The notes beneath the pieces were generated by a model that was not told where the DNA came from, ran no database searches, and saw nothing but the letters and a program-made list of their open reading frames with translations. A DNA stretch of 64,000 bases from JAPLDB01 sp038206355 (GTDB taxonomy: Bacteria > Bacteroidota > Bacteroidia > AKYH767-A > 2013-40CM-41-45): the NCBI GenBank assembly GCA_038206355.1, contig JBBRAY010000010.1, positions 1-64,000 on the forward strand, in the 5' to 3' direction. The number at the start of each line of letters is the position of its first letter. The first letter of the stretch is position 1. Made by a program: the position numbers and the translations under genes. Positions 18,975-27,471 of this stretch are shown in pieces.

Positions 18975-21086
18975 TTATTGCTTCACAAATTTGCTGCGAA
19001 ATATTTTTTCACCGTCAGTTAGTTCTACATAATATAAGCCGGGACTAAGTTTTGAAACATCGGCCTCACCCCCTGACCCTACTCCAGAGGCGAAGGGAGA
19101 AACAGCCAGTAGCATTTCACCGAGCACGTTATTAATTGAAATCTTAACGGCTGTTCTACTTGTGACTTGTGTCCCGATAGCTATCGGGATTTTAATTGTG
19201 AATTTGTCTTCCACCGGATTCGGAAATATTACCAACTGCGCACTACCGGCGGCGGACGACTGCCAGCTACCGCTTCCTACTTCCGCTACTACATTGAGCA
19301 CCGCTGCTTCCACCTCACACCCATTCGCATCCGTTGCTACAACATTATAATCTCCGCTTAATGGTGCTATGTAGAAATAATCTGTTGCTCCGTTAATTAG
19401 AGTTGTGTTAAAATACCATTGATAAATTGCTGCTCCAGTATTTGCAAAAAGTGTATCGCCGCTTTGTGTGATTGCTTGCGGTGGAGGAGAGGGATAAACA
19501 TTAATGTAGTTACTAAGAAAAAGCGTATCGCTCCCATTTGCATTTGTTGCGATGAGTTGCACATCGTAGTTGCCGGGAGTGGAGTAGCAAATGTTGGTTG
19601 GATTTACATCGGTGGAGGTATCGGGTGAGGCGCCGGGGAAAAACCAACTGTAAGAGGTGGCGTTTAGAGAGTAATTCGAAAAACCTGCGCACCTCCCCGG
19701 ACAAATAGAATCTATAACCGAAATAATAATGGCAGTTGGAGATACCGGAATACAATTCTGTATGCAACCTGAATCAGGGGTAAAGACCCAAACATCAGAA
19801 AATGGATTGAATCCACTTGTCTGACATCCACCAAATAAATAAAACCTATTGTCATCTCCCCACCAGGCCACTGATCCTAAACGTGAGGGTGGCGTATTTG
19901 TAGCAGAAGGAATTCCCTTTGTTCCATAATTACCGGGTTGGTTGGGAATATTTGTTCCACTTATCTTATTCCAATTTAATTGCAGCGGATCAAAAATCCA
20001 TAAATCATTTAGTGAACCATTGGGGCCTTCTCCTCCGAACAACCAAAATTTTCCACATTTATCTGTTGCAGTAGCGCGGTTCTCCAATCTTGAACTTGGA
20101 AAATTTATCGAATCAAAAACGCAACCCGCTGTATATACGCCTAAGTCATTAATTAAATTGCTTCCACTCATCCATGTCCATTGGTTTGAACCAATTTCAT
20201 ATTTCCATAAGTCATTATATAAAATAGTGCCTGGATAATTTGAACCACCCATTATCCAAAAATTTCCTTGATTGTCATGCCATTTTGGATAACTAAATCT
20301 CGCTCCGGGGTTATTCCCCGGAGCACCAACTCTTTTAATTCCGTAATTGCTGGAAGCATTTATTACACTCGACCCTTTCATCCAGGTCCACTCATTTGTG
20401 GCGATGTTATATTTCCATAAATCATTTAAACATCCTGAAGCTCCATTTTGATCAAACCCGTATCCACCGAAGAACCATAAATTATTCAATGAGTCGGTCC
20501 ATGCTGAGGATGCCTCACCTCTGCCACCCGGAATGTTGCCAATACCAGGCACACCTTGAGTTCCATAAAACCCTGGTTGATAAGGAAGATTCGATCCGCT
20601 AACCCACGTCCAATTAGCTGTTAAAATATCATACTTCCATAAATCGCTATACCTTGATGCTCCTCCGAACAACCATAAATTTCCTGTAGTATCTACCCAA
20701 GTCAAAGTACCTAAATCGCGTCGCCCGGGAGTATTTAAGGGGCTTGGAATTCCCTGTGTTCCGTAAATAGGAGGTTGATATGTATTTGCATTTCCCTCTA
20801 CCCATTCCCATTGATTTGTTGCAGGATAATATTTCCACAAATCAGCATAAGGAAGTCCGCCTCCTCCATAAAGCCAGAAATTTCCCTGCTTATCTTTCCA
20901 TTCACATGCCTCATATAAACCCGGAGGATGGTTATTTGAGGATGGTACATTGTGAAAGCCAAACACACCCGGTGATCCCTGAACATTCGTTCCGCTCATC
21001 CAGGTCCACACCCCACCTTGTCCTAACGAAGTCTCAAAAAAGAATACCATGCAAAAAAATAAAAGTAGATATAAATTTTTTTTCAT
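18975..21086 (-). CDS. T9SS type A protein with kelch-like propeller and PKD domain
   Basis: The 703-residue protein has a signal peptide (1-22), about seven kelch-like repeats to about residue 430 ('GNFWLYGGGGLPYADLWKY', 'GNLWLFGGASRYSDLWKY', 'NRFYLFGGCQ'), a PKD domain near 450-540 ('DTSTDVNPTNICYSTPGNYD'), an Ig-like stretch and a type A sorting domain ending 'IFRSKFVKQ' ('VKISINNVLGEM…LSPGLYYVEL'). It is predicted to be displayed or released at the surface. The C-terminal 240 residues are nearly the same as in the upstream neighbour. The two genes overlap by 4 bp (ATGA), so translation is probably coupled. An 18-bp palindrome (19172-19189) lies inside the linker before the sorting domain. 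Confidence 0.9.
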   Translation of the reverse strand: MKKNLYLLLFFCMVFFFETSLGQGGVWTWMSGTNVQGSPGVFGFHNVPSSNNHPPGLYEACEWKDKQGNFWLYGGGGLPYADLWKYYPATNQWEWVEGNANTYQPPIYGTQGIPSPLNTPGRRDLGTLTWVDTTGNLWLFGGASRYSDLWKYDILTANWTWVSGSNLPYQPGFYGTQGVPGIGNIPGGRGEASSAWTDSLNNLWFFGGYGFDQNGASGCLNDLWKYNIATNEWTWMKGSSVINASSNYGIKRVGAPGNNPGARFSYPKWHDNQGNFWIMGGSNYPGTILYNDLWKYEIGSNQWTWMSGSNLINDLGVYTAGCVFDSINFPSSRLENRATATDKCGKFWLFGGEGPNGSLNDLWIFDPLQLNWNKISGTNIPNQPGNYGTKGIPSATNTPPSRLGSVAWWGDDNRFYLFGGCQTSGFNPFSDVWVFTPDSGCIQNCIPVSPTAIIISVIDSICPGRCAGFSNYSLNATSYSWFFPGASPDTSTDVNPTNICYSTPGNYDVQLIATNANGSDTLFLSNYINVYPSPPPQAITQSGDTLFANTGAAIYQWYFNTTLINGATDYFYIAPLSGDYNVVATDANGCEVEAAVLNVVAEVGSGSWQSSAAGSAQLVIFPNPVEDKFTIKIPIAIGTQVTSRTAVKISINNVLGEMLLAVSPFASGVGSGGEADVSKLSPGLYYVELTDGEKIFRSKFVKQ

Positions 21087-23248
21087 TGCTTCACAAATTT
21101 ACTTCGAAGAATTTTATTGTCAGCAGTTAGCTCAATGTAGTATAAGCCGGGAGTAAGTTTTGAAACATCGGCCTCACCCCCTGATCCCTCTCCTATGGCG
21201 TGGGGAGAAACAGCCAATACCATTTCACCAATCACATTGTATATCGAAATCTCAACGGCTGTTCCCATTGTGAATCCTGCATTATGAATTGTGAATTTAT
21301 CATCCACCGGATTCGGGAAGATAGTCCACAGTCCACGGTCCACAGTCAACAGTGTATTCGCAATAACATTGAAGATCGCTGCTTCTACTTCGCATCCATT
21401 CGCATCCGTCGCAACTACATTATAATCTCCGCTTGCTTGCGCTACATAAAAATAATCTGTTGCGCCGCTGATGATGGCGGCATTGAAGTACCATTGATAA
21501 AATCCCGCTCCTGCAATTGCAAATAATGTATCGCCGCTTTGTGTGATTGATTGCGGTTGTGGTTGAGGATAAACGGTGATGTAATTTGTAAGTAATAGTG
21601 TATCACTTCCATTTGCATTTGTTGCGATGAGCTGCACATCATAGCTGCCCGGGTTTGCATAGCAAATGTTGGTGGGATTTGTTGCGGTACTTGTATCGGG
21701 GGTTGCGAATGGAAAGGACCATTGGTAGGAAGTTGCATTGAGAGAAAGATTTAAAAAATCAGTACACGTACCGGTACAAAAAATTGAACCTTGGGTTGAA
21801 ATATTTAAGGTGGGCAATTCGCAAAGTTTAACAATCCAATAGTCGTACCCACCCCATGAAGCTTGCGTTTTATATCCTCCGATATCGTCATAGGTTTGAT
21901 TTCCGGCAAGGTAACAACCATCCCTCAATTGAATTGCAAGACCGTATTCATCATGCCCCAACGTAAATATTGTTTTGTCCCAGACTTTCGCGCCAGCGGA
22001 ATCAATCTTAATAATCCATGTCTGTTCCTGACCTAGATTATTTTCAGTTTTATCTCCACTTATTTGGGAATACGAGTCTCCCGAAAGTAGAGATCCACCA
22101 TCATTGGTTTGAAAAATTCTGGAGATCTCCTCTCCTTCACTTCCGCCAAGATCCTTATCCCATTGCAAATTTCCCTGAGAATCAGTTTTGATTAACCAGA
22201 AATCTTTAACCCCCCAGTTGTTTTGTGTTTTATTTCCGCCAATATTTGAATAGGAAGTTCCTCCAAAAAGAAATTCTCCATTAGCCAAAACTTGAACTGA
22301 ATTTAGCCACTCATTATCAGGACCGCCAAAATCCTTATCCCATTGTTTATTGCCGACCGAATCTATCTTCACAATCCAATAATCATATCCCCCTTTTAGA
22401 TTCTGTGATTTATCGCCGCTGATTCCACTATGCGAAGTTCCAGCTAAAATATATCCTTCATCTGCTGTTTGATAAAACGTAAACAACTCGTCAGTACTGA
22501 ATCCCCCTAAATCCTTATCCCATTGCTTGTTCCCAATAGAATCTGTTTTTACAAGCCAATAATCCCATCCACCCCAGGTGTTTTGCGTCTTATCACCACT
22601 AATCATGGAAGTTGACCATCCACCCAGTAAATATCCGCCATCGTTCGTTTGTCTGACACAATAAAGTAAGTCCTCTTTTGTTCCTCCAAAATCTTTATCC
22701 CAAAGTTTATTTCCTAATGAGTCAATTTTTATTATCCAGAAATCTGTTCCCCCTACAGTATCTTGTGTTTTATCACCGCTAATACCTGACCCAGACCAAC
22801 CTCCAAGAATATATCCTCCATCTGAAGTTTGCTGTAATGAATAAATCCGGTCACCATTCGTTCCGCCAAAATTTTTGTCCCATTCTTTGTTTCCCAGAGA
22901 ATCAAGTTTAACAAGCCAGATATCTCCATTTCCCCACGTCCCTTGTGTCTTATCTCCACCTGCGTTCGAACTTGAATTTCCGCCCAGAATAAAACCTCCA
23001 TCATTCGTTTGTTCAATGCATTGTAATGCATCGTGATCCGTCCCCCCAAACCTCTTATCCCACATCTTCACCAAAGGGTTTTGGGCTGAAGCAGAATTAA
23101 AAATTAAGAATGAGAAATTAAGAATTAAGAAAAGCCTATTGAATCCAACTAAGCAAACACGATCACCTGCATCAACGTTTCGGTGGACGAATCGTTGACC
23201 TGCTAAAACTTTTTTGAGGCCTAGAGAAAATACGGATGGGTGTTTCAT
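21083..23248 (-). CDS. T9SS type A protein with about eight 53-residue propeller-like repeats
   Basis: The protein has a long N-terminus with a hydrophobic core (FLILNFSFLIFNSASA) just before Gln-Asn-Pro, then about eight repeats of about 53 residues with the pattern 'DSLGNKEWDKNFGGTNGD', 'QQTSDGGYILGGWS', 'SGDKTQD' and 'DFWIIKID'. A PKD domain, an Ig-like segment and a type A sorting domain ('PNPVDDKFTIHN', 'LTPGLYYIEL', end 'ILRSKFVKQ') follow. I favour the ATG at 23248 (721 residues) over 23284 because it starts a cleaner leader; neither gives a standard short signal peptide. Surface protein, ligand unknown. First gene of a pair with the kelch protein. Confidence 0.85.
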   Translation of the reverse strand: MKHPSVFSLGLKKVLAGQRFVHRNVDAGDRVCLVGFNRLFLILNFSFLIFNSASAQNPLVKMWDKRFGGTDHDALQCIEQTNDGGFILGGNSSSNAGGDKTQGTWGNGDIWLVKLDSLGNKEWDKNFGGTNGDRIYSLQQTSDGGYILGGWSGSGISGDKTQDTVGGTDFWIIKIDSLGNKLWDKDFGGTKEDLLYCVRQTNDGGYLLGGWSTSMISGDKTQNTWGGWDYWLVKTDSIGNKQWDKDLGGFSTDELFTFYQTADEGYILAGTSHSGISGDKSQNLKGGYDYWIVKIDSVGNKQWDKDFGGPDNEWLNSVQVLANGEFLFGGTSYSNIGGNKTQNNWGVKDFWLIKTDSQGNLQWDKDLGGSEGEEISRIFQTNDGGSLLSGDSYSQISGDKTENNLGQEQTWIIKIDSAGAKVWDKTIFTLGHDEYGLAIQLRDGCYLAGNQTYDDIGGYKTQASWGGYDYWIVKLCELPTLNISTQGSIFCTGTCTDFLNLSLNATSYQWSFPFATPDTSTATNPTNICYANPGSYDVQLIATNANGSDTLLLTNYITVYPQPQPQSITQSGDTLFAIAGAGFYQWYFNAAIISGATDYFYVAQASGDYNVVATDANGCEVEAAIFNVIANTLLTVDRGLWTIFPNPVDDKFTIHNAGFTMGTAVEISIYNVIGEMVLAVSPHAIGEGSGGEADVSKLTPGLYYIELTADNKILRSKFVKQ

Positions 23249-23396
23249 GGCCTCCCAAAGATAGAAAAGGATTCTAACTGACAAATGCGCAATTGGACTA
23301 AAGGCAAAGACGGATATGCGAACCGTTTATAAGGTGGAATAAACGATCTTGTCAGGATCAATAGGAATGGGTCCCTCCGGTGTATTTGGGCGCGCG

Positions 23397-23564
23397 CTAG
23401 CATATTTTATTCTGCAAACTCATACTCCCACCGCCATTGTGTACATCGGAAAATCCGTTTGTCTTCAATATGCTTTTTGCTGATGCACTCTGCATCCCCG
23501 ATGCATAGTGAGTGATTACAGGTTTGTCTTTACGAAAGGGTTGATACGGCCGATAAAAAAGCAT
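23397..23564 (-). pseudogene. C-terminal half of a rhodanese-like domain
   Basis: A 55-codon minus-strand frame reads 'MLFYRPYQPFRKDKPVITH' then 'YASGMQSASAKSILKTNGF' and 'DVHNGGGSM'. This is the end of a rhodanese domain: strand, active-site loop, helix, and the Tyr/His-Asn-Gly-Gly segment. The N-terminal half is missing, and the active-site Cys position (normally Tyr/His-Cys-x-x-Gly-x-Arg-Ser) holds Ala. A TAG closes the frame upstream at codon -5. I read it as a decayed gene fragment between the T9SS pair and the toxin-antitoxin pair. A tiny functional sulfur-free protein cannot be excluded. Confidence 0.65.
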
Positions 23565-23602
23565 CTGTTTTTCAAAAGTATTCTAATGAGAAGGAAGTTA
23601 AT

Positions 23603-23610
23603 TATCTTTG
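23603..23610 (+). promoter_or_regulatory. Candidate -7 box of the toxin-antitoxin operon
   Basis: TATCTTTG matches the Bacteroidota -7 consensus TAnnTTTG exactly and lies 20 bp upstream of the antitoxin ATG. No good -33 TTTG is seen at 19-21 bp spacing, so the assignment is tentative. Confidence 0.4.
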
Positions 23611-23629
23611 ATGAAGTAAAAATATATCT

Positions 23630-23863
23630 ATGACGACCAATGCACTCCGTAAGAATTTGCACAAATTTATTGATAAGATAAATGATGCTGATTATCTCAA
23701 GAGTATTTACACAATCCTCTTTGATAAATTTTCTGAGCCTACTTTTGAATACGATGATGAAGTGAAAAAAATGCTTGATGACCGCAAGGAGAAGCATTTG
23801 CGCGGTGAAGGCAAACTTTATACCTGGCCGGAAGCAAAGAGAAAAATTCTCCGTAAAAAGTAA
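23630..23863 (+). CDS. Antitoxin of a type II ParE/RelE-type module
   Basis: The 77-residue protein precedes a ParE-like toxin by 8 bp, the classic order for type II toxin-antitoxin pairs. It has a short helical N-terminus ('ALRKNLHKFIDKINDADYL', like the DUF-type antitoxins of Bacteroidota) and a charged, probably disordered tail with 'WPEAKRKILRKK', which would wrap the toxin. No classical DNA-binding motif is obvious. It would neutralise the toxin and probably repress the operon. Confidence 0.8.
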   Translation: MTTNALRKNLHKFIDKINDADYLKSIYTILFDKFSEPTFEYDDEVKKMLDDRKEKHLRGEGKLYTWPEAKRKILRKK

Positions 23864-23871
23864 TTCCAACG

Positions 23872-24165
23872 ATGAATTATACAATCCGTTTCAGAGATGA
23901 TGTGTTCTTTGAAATAAATGATGCTTATGAATGGTATGAAATTCAATCGAAGGGTCTGGGGGAATTATTTCTAAAAGGACTGGACAAGTGTTTTGAAAAT
24001 ATTCGAATGAATCCTTTTCTGTTTGAAATGAAATATTTAAAATTCAGGCAGGCGCTAACAAAAAAATTTCCTTATCTGGTAATCTTCGAAGTGGACGGTG
24101 ACAACATTATTATTTACCATGACATGCACTCAAGCCGCAACCCTAAACTAAAATTCAAAAGGTAG
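23872..24165 (+). CDS. ParE/RelE-superfamily toxin
   Basis: The 97-residue protein begins 'MNYTIRFRDDVFFEINDAYEWYEIQS', then 'GLGELFLKGLDKCFENIRMNP', then 'RQALTKKFPYLVIFEVDG' and ends 'IYHDMHSSRNPKL'. This layout (two N-terminal helices, then beta strands with the Arg-x-x-x-x-x-x-Phe-Pro-Tyr motif and a terminal His) is typical of ParE toxins, which inhibit gyrase, though mRNA-cleaving RelE activity cannot be ruled out. It is the second gene of the pair. The length is normal, so it is probably intact. Confidence 0.87.
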   Translation: MNYTIRFRDDVFFEINDAYEWYEIQSKGLGELFLKGLDKCFENIRMNPFLFEMKYLKFRQALTKKFPYLVIFEVDGDNIIIYHDMHSSRNPKLKFKR

Positions 24166-24216
24166 TCATCACCTCAATGTTAGTAAATGAAACAACGTTT
24201 ATTCCTATGAATTACA

Positions 24217-24384
24217 CACCGCTTCTTCAAGTTCGTACGTCGCTGCATTCGCAAATTCGTATCGTCTAGTTATTCGTACACAATTCGTATCGTTTCGTTA
24301 TTCGCTCCATCAAAAAAAGAGCAACCATCTCCGGCTGCCCTTTTTCGTATTTCGTAAATTCGAAATCTTTGGTTATTCGTACCT
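24217..24384. repeat. 'attcgta' word-run spacer
   Basis: The spacer between the ParE toxin and tsf is full of 'ttcgta', 'cgcattcg' and 'attcgtatcgt' words, on both sides of the tsf terminator at 24312-24340. No gene is seen. Confidence 0.65.
24312..24340 (-). terminator. Intrinsic terminator of the rplM-rpsI-rpsB-tsf operon
   Basis: On the minus strand an 8-bp stem (GGGCAGCC with GGTTGCTC, two or three G-U pairs) and 6-nt loop is followed by seven U residues. Some pairs are wobble only on the minus-strand RNA, which supports that direction. It lies about 50 bp after the tsf stop codon. Confidence 0.7.
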
Positions 24385-24391
24385 CTTTAGC

Positions 24392-25228
24392 TTACCCCAG
24401 CTTCACTCTCTTAAAGCTGACAATCTTTAGTCCTTTGTCAATACTCTCCAGATACTGACGCACTGTTTTCTTTTCGTCCTTGATGTAAACCTGGTTCAAT
24501 AAAGTATATTCATTGTAGAACTTGTTGAGCTTTCCCAAAGCAATTTTCTCAATCATGTTCTCGGGCTTGCCTTCCTGACGCGCCTGGTCTTTCCCGATTT
24601 CAATTTCACGCTCAACCATTTTAGAATCTACATCGTCTTTGTCGATTGCAACAGGAGCCATAGCAGCAATCTGCATTGCCACATTTCTTCCTGCTTCGTC
24701 TATGCCGGCCGGATTCATATTGAATGCAACAACTGCAGTGAGTTTATTTCCCGGGTGATTGTAAACGATTACTTTTTCTGCGGTTACATTCTGGTAATCC
24801 ACTACATCAATCTTCTCACCGATTTTTCCCATCTGATCAAGCAGCGTTTGTGCAACAGTGATTGTACCCAGATTTAGATTTTTTAAATCATCAATAGTTG
24901 CAGGATTATTTGTCATTGCAAGATCCAAAATGGATTCGCCATATTTTATAAAATCAGCATTGTTCGCAACGAAATCTGTTTCGCAACAAACGCTTACTGC
25001 AACAGCGCGTTTTCCGTCAGCAGTATTCTTTCCATATACATATCCTTCTTTCGCCTCTCTGTCCTGGCGGTTGGCAGCGATCTTCTGTCCTTTTTTGCGG
25101 AGGATGTCAATTGCAGCTTCAAAGTCGCCATTGGCTTCCATGAGGGCTTTTTTGCAATCCATCATTCCTGAACCTGTTTGTTGACGCAGTTTGTTTACGT
25201 CTGCAGCACTAATTGTTATTGTAGTCAT
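24392..25228 (-). CDS. tsf: Elongation factor Ts
   Basis: The 278-residue protein recycles EF-Tu by GDP/GTP exchange. It shows the family starts 'VNKLRQQTGSGMMDCKKAL' with the UBA-like domain, 'GYVYGKNTADGKRAVAVS' and 'CCETDFVANNADF' (the TDFV contact with EF-Tu). The length is typical. It lies 100 bp downstream of rpsB on the same strand and is the last gene of the ribosomal operon. Confidence 0.97.
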   Translation of the reverse strand: MTTITISAADVNKLRQQTGSGMMDCKKALMEANGDFEAAIDILRKKGQKIAANRQDREAKEGYVYGKNTADGKRAVAVSVCCETDFVANNADFIKYGESILDLAMTNNPATIDDLKNLNLGTITVAQTLLDQMGKIGEKIDVVDYQNVTAEKVIVYNHPGNKLTAVVAFNMNPAGIDEAGRNVAMQIAAMAPVAIDKDDVDSKMVEREIEIGKDQARQEGKPENMIEKIALGKLNKFYNEYTLLNQVYIKDEKKTVRQYLESIDKGLKIVSFKRVKLG

Positions 25229-25328
25229 TTTTATAAATTATTATTTTTTGAGTAATGCTTATTAATTAAAAAAGTACCAAGCTCTGAAATCCTCAGTACT
25301 TGATACTTTCTATTTTGTACGTTGAATT

Positions 25329-26186
25329 TTATTCAGTAACTTTCTTTTTGCGCGGGCGCTTACCTGCAGCAGTAGCGGGAGTTTCAGTGGCAACATCTGT
25401 TGATGCGGCTACTTCTTCTTCATCAACTACAACTTCTTTCGGTTTTGCTTCTTCCATCGCCTCTTCTTCATTGGCTTTGGCTTCAGCATCTTTATCCATC
25501 TTGCGTTCGCCCAGTCCTTCTTCGATTGCTGCAACCATTACGTCTACAATAATTCCGATGCTCTTTGTTGCATCATCATTTGCAGGTATTGCAAAGTCAA
25601 CTTCTGTAGGGTCTGTATTTGTATCAGTGATTGCGAAAGTCGGTATGTTGAGTTTTTGTGCTTCTGCAACAGCAATGTGCTCCTTCATGATGTCCACGAT
25701 GAAGATCGCTGCCGGAAGACGGGTAAGGTCAGTGATGCTTCCCAGGAAATGTTCCATCTTGGCTTTCTGACGGGTAATCTGCAGACGCTCTTTCTTCGAA
25801 ATGTTCGCAAACGTACCGTCTGTCGCCATCTTGTCGAAGTTGGTCATCTTCTTTACCGACTTACGCACTGTTGCGAAGTTAGTCAGCATTCCGCCCGGCC
25901 ATCTTTCAGTGATATAAGGCATTCCTACTTTCTTGGCTGCATTGGAAACAATTTCCTTCGCTTGCTTCTTCGTCGCAACAAAAAGAATTTTGCGTCCTGA
26001 TTTTGCAATCTGTTTCAGTCCTGCTGCTGCTTCATCAAGTTTCACCACTGTTTTATTGAGGTCGATGATGTGGATGCCGCGGCTTTCCATGAATATATAT
26101 GGAGCCATTTTCGGATTCCATTTACTTTTCAGATGACCGAAATGTGCGCCTGCTTCGAGAAGCTGATCGTAAGATACTCTTGACAT
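25329..26186 (-). CDS. rpsB: 30S ribosomal protein S2
   Basis: The 285-residue protein has the S2 signatures 'LEAGAHFGHLKSKWNPKM' at the N-terminus, 'ILFVATKKQAKEIV' and 'PTFAITDTNTDPTEVDFAIP'. Relative to the usual 230-250 residues it carries a C-terminal tail from about residue 225 that is rich in Glu, Ala and Lys ('AKANEEEAMEEAKPKEV', ending 'GKRPRKKKVTE'). Such acidic-then-basic tails are common in Bacteroidota S2. Its 116-bp upstream spacer consists of 'agtatttagta' word-runs rather than a clean promoter. Confidence 0.97.
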   Translation of the reverse strand: MSRVSYDQLLEAGAHFGHLKSKWNPKMAPYIFMESRGIHIIDLNKTVVKLDEAAAGLKQIAKSGRKILFVATKKQAKEIVSNAAKKVGMPYITERWPGGMLTNFATVRKSVKKMTNFDKMATDGTFANISKKERLQITRQKAKMEHFLGSITDLTRLPAAIFIVDIMKEHIAVAEAQKLNIPTFAITDTNTDPTEVDFAIPANDDATKSIGIIVDVMVAAIEEGLGERKMDKDAEAKANEEEAMEEAKPKEVVVDEEEVAASTDVATETPATAAGKRPRKKKVTE

Positions 26187-26302
26187 ATGTTACTAATTAC
26201 TGATTATTACTTATTTACTAAATACTAATTTGGACAGGGTATTTAAATCGAATGTCGTACGTACCATTTGTAAATTCGTACGCATTCGTATTTAGTACTC
26301 AA
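26187..26302. repeat. 'agtatttagta' and 'tacgcattcgta' word-run between rpsI and rpsB
   Basis: The spacer inside the ribosomal operon is made of degenerate words (agtaattagt, agtatttagta, aatacgaatgcgtacgaattt when read on the minus strand). No promoter box or ribosome binding site stands out. Confidence 0.6.
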
Positions 26303-26683
26303 TTATCGTTTACTGAACTGGAAGCGTTTCCTTGCTTTCTTCTGTCCCGGTTTTTTACGCTCTACCATTCTTGGATCGCGCGTCATTAGTCCCTTCGCTC
26401 TTAATGGCGGTTTATTGTTTTCATCCACTTTCACCAGTGCGCGTGCAATAGCCAGACGAATTGCTTCTGCCTGTCCTGTATAACCACCGCCTTCAACATT
26501 TACGTTGATATCATAAACATCTTTTACGTTTACAGTTTCCTGTGCGTGGTTAATGATGTACTGGAGAGGACCGGTTGTGAAATAATCTTTATAGTCCTTT
26601 TTGTTGATAGTAATCGTGCCTTTACCCGGCTCCATGTAAATGCGGGCAATGCTTGTTTTTCTTCTGCCGATAGCGTGAATCAT
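26303..26683 (-). CDS. rpsI: 30S ribosomal protein S9
   Basis: The 126-residue protein contains 'MIHAIGRRKTSIARIYM' at the start, 'VNVEGGGYTGQAEAIRLAIA' in the middle and the basic tail 'RDPRMVERKKPGQKKARKRF' ending 'QFSKR', whose last residues reach the P-site tRNA. The length is normal. It lies 15 bp downstream of rplM, the universal L13-S9 pair. Confidence 0.98.
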   Translation of the reverse strand: MIHAIGRRKTSIARIYMEPGKGTITINKKDYKDYFTTGPLQYIINHAQETVNVKDVYDINVNVEGGGYTGQAEAIRLAIARALVKVDENNKPPLRAKGLMTRDPRMVERKKPGQKKARKRFQFSKR

Positions 26684-26698
26684 TCGGTTATCTGTTGG

Positions 26699-27145
26699 TT
26701 ATGAGAATTTAACTTCTTTTGGTTTCTGCGCTGCATGCGGATGCTCTGTTCCTGCATATACATACAGGTTGCGGAAAATTTCTTTACCGAGTTTAGTCTT
26801 GGGCAACATCATTTTTATTGCATGCTCAATCATAAACTCCGGTTTTTTCTTCATCATGAGCGTTGGCGTAGAAAAACGCTGGCCACCCGGATATCCTGTG
26901 TAGCGTACGTACTCTTTCATATTCCATTTCTTGCCGGTAAGTTTTACCTTTTCGCAATTGATGATGATTACATGGTCGCCGCAGTCAACATGCGGGGTGT
27001 AATTCACTTTGTTTTTTCCGCGCAACATAACGGCAACATTTGAAGACAAACGACCGAGAATCTGGTCCTTGGCATCAATGATTACCCAGTTTTTGGTCAC
27101 CGTATTTACATTTGCATGCACGGTTTTATAACTATTCAGTTCCAC
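26699..27145 (-). CDS. rplM: 50S ribosomal protein L13
   Basis: The 148-residue protein has 'WVIIDAKDQILGRLSSNVA', 'LRGKNKVNYTPHVDCGD' and 'GKKWNMKEYVRYTGYPGG', with 'VYAGTEHPHAAQKP' near the end, all typical of L13, an early-assembly protein of the large subunit. It is the first gene of the rplM-rpsI-rpsB-tsf operon, and a near-perfect promoter lies 57 bp upstream. Confidence 0.98.
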   Translation of the reverse strand: MELNSYKTVHANVNTVTKNWVIIDAKDQILGRLSSNVAVMLRGKNKVNYTPHVDCGDHVIIINCEKVKLTGKKWNMKEYVRYTGYPGGQRFSTPTLMMKKKPEFMIEHAIKMMLPKTKLGKEIFRNLYVYAGTEHPHAAQKPKEVKFS

Positions 27146-27471
27146 TTCTTTACTGATTTAAAGGGTTTTATAATCGAAATACCCCTATATTTTGGGGGAC
27201 GCAAAAGTAGAAATCTTTTCTGACCATACAAATAATGAGATAAATATTATTTAAGAGGGGGCTGTGGATTACAAAATAGTCCCCGGAACCAAGATTTAGG
27301 GGGGTTATTTTAGAAAAACGGCAAAGAAACCTGAAAAATAAGAAAAGATCAGCTTTATGCTTCCGGTTTATCTCAAGATACTTTGTAACTATTTTACTTT
27401 TCACAACTCCTATGATTACAGCAAGTGGTAACTCCTATTAGGTTTGGAACCTCGTCGGAGTTTTATCGCAA
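27146..27471. other. 326-bp spacer holding the rplM promoter and leader
   Basis: On the minus strand it carries the promoter at 27202-27232 and a leader of about 50 nt that contains a short 'cccccaaaatatagggg' inverted repeat (CCCC/GGGG). This may be a ribosomal-protein autoregulation hairpin, but I cannot assign it to a known leader family. The remaining sequence up to 27471 shows no gene. Confidence 0.6.
27202..27232 (-). promoter_or_regulatory. Promoter of the rplM operon
   Basis: On the minus strand TTTG, exactly 19 bp, then TACTTTTG. This matches the Bacteroidota primary-sigma consensus TTTG-N19-TAnnTTTG at every fixed position. The expected start of transcription is near 27195, about 50 bp before the rplM ATG. 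Confidence 0.85.

Noticed and set aside
25300..25770. 156-codon open frame antisense to rpsB
   Set aside because: Serine-rich translation that mirrors the Glu/Ala-rich tail of S2 on the other strand; a shadow frame.
27146..27201. Possible ribosomal-protein leader or riboswitch before rplM
   Set aside because: Only a short CCCC/GGGG inverted repeat is seen; it does not match a known leader well enough to call.
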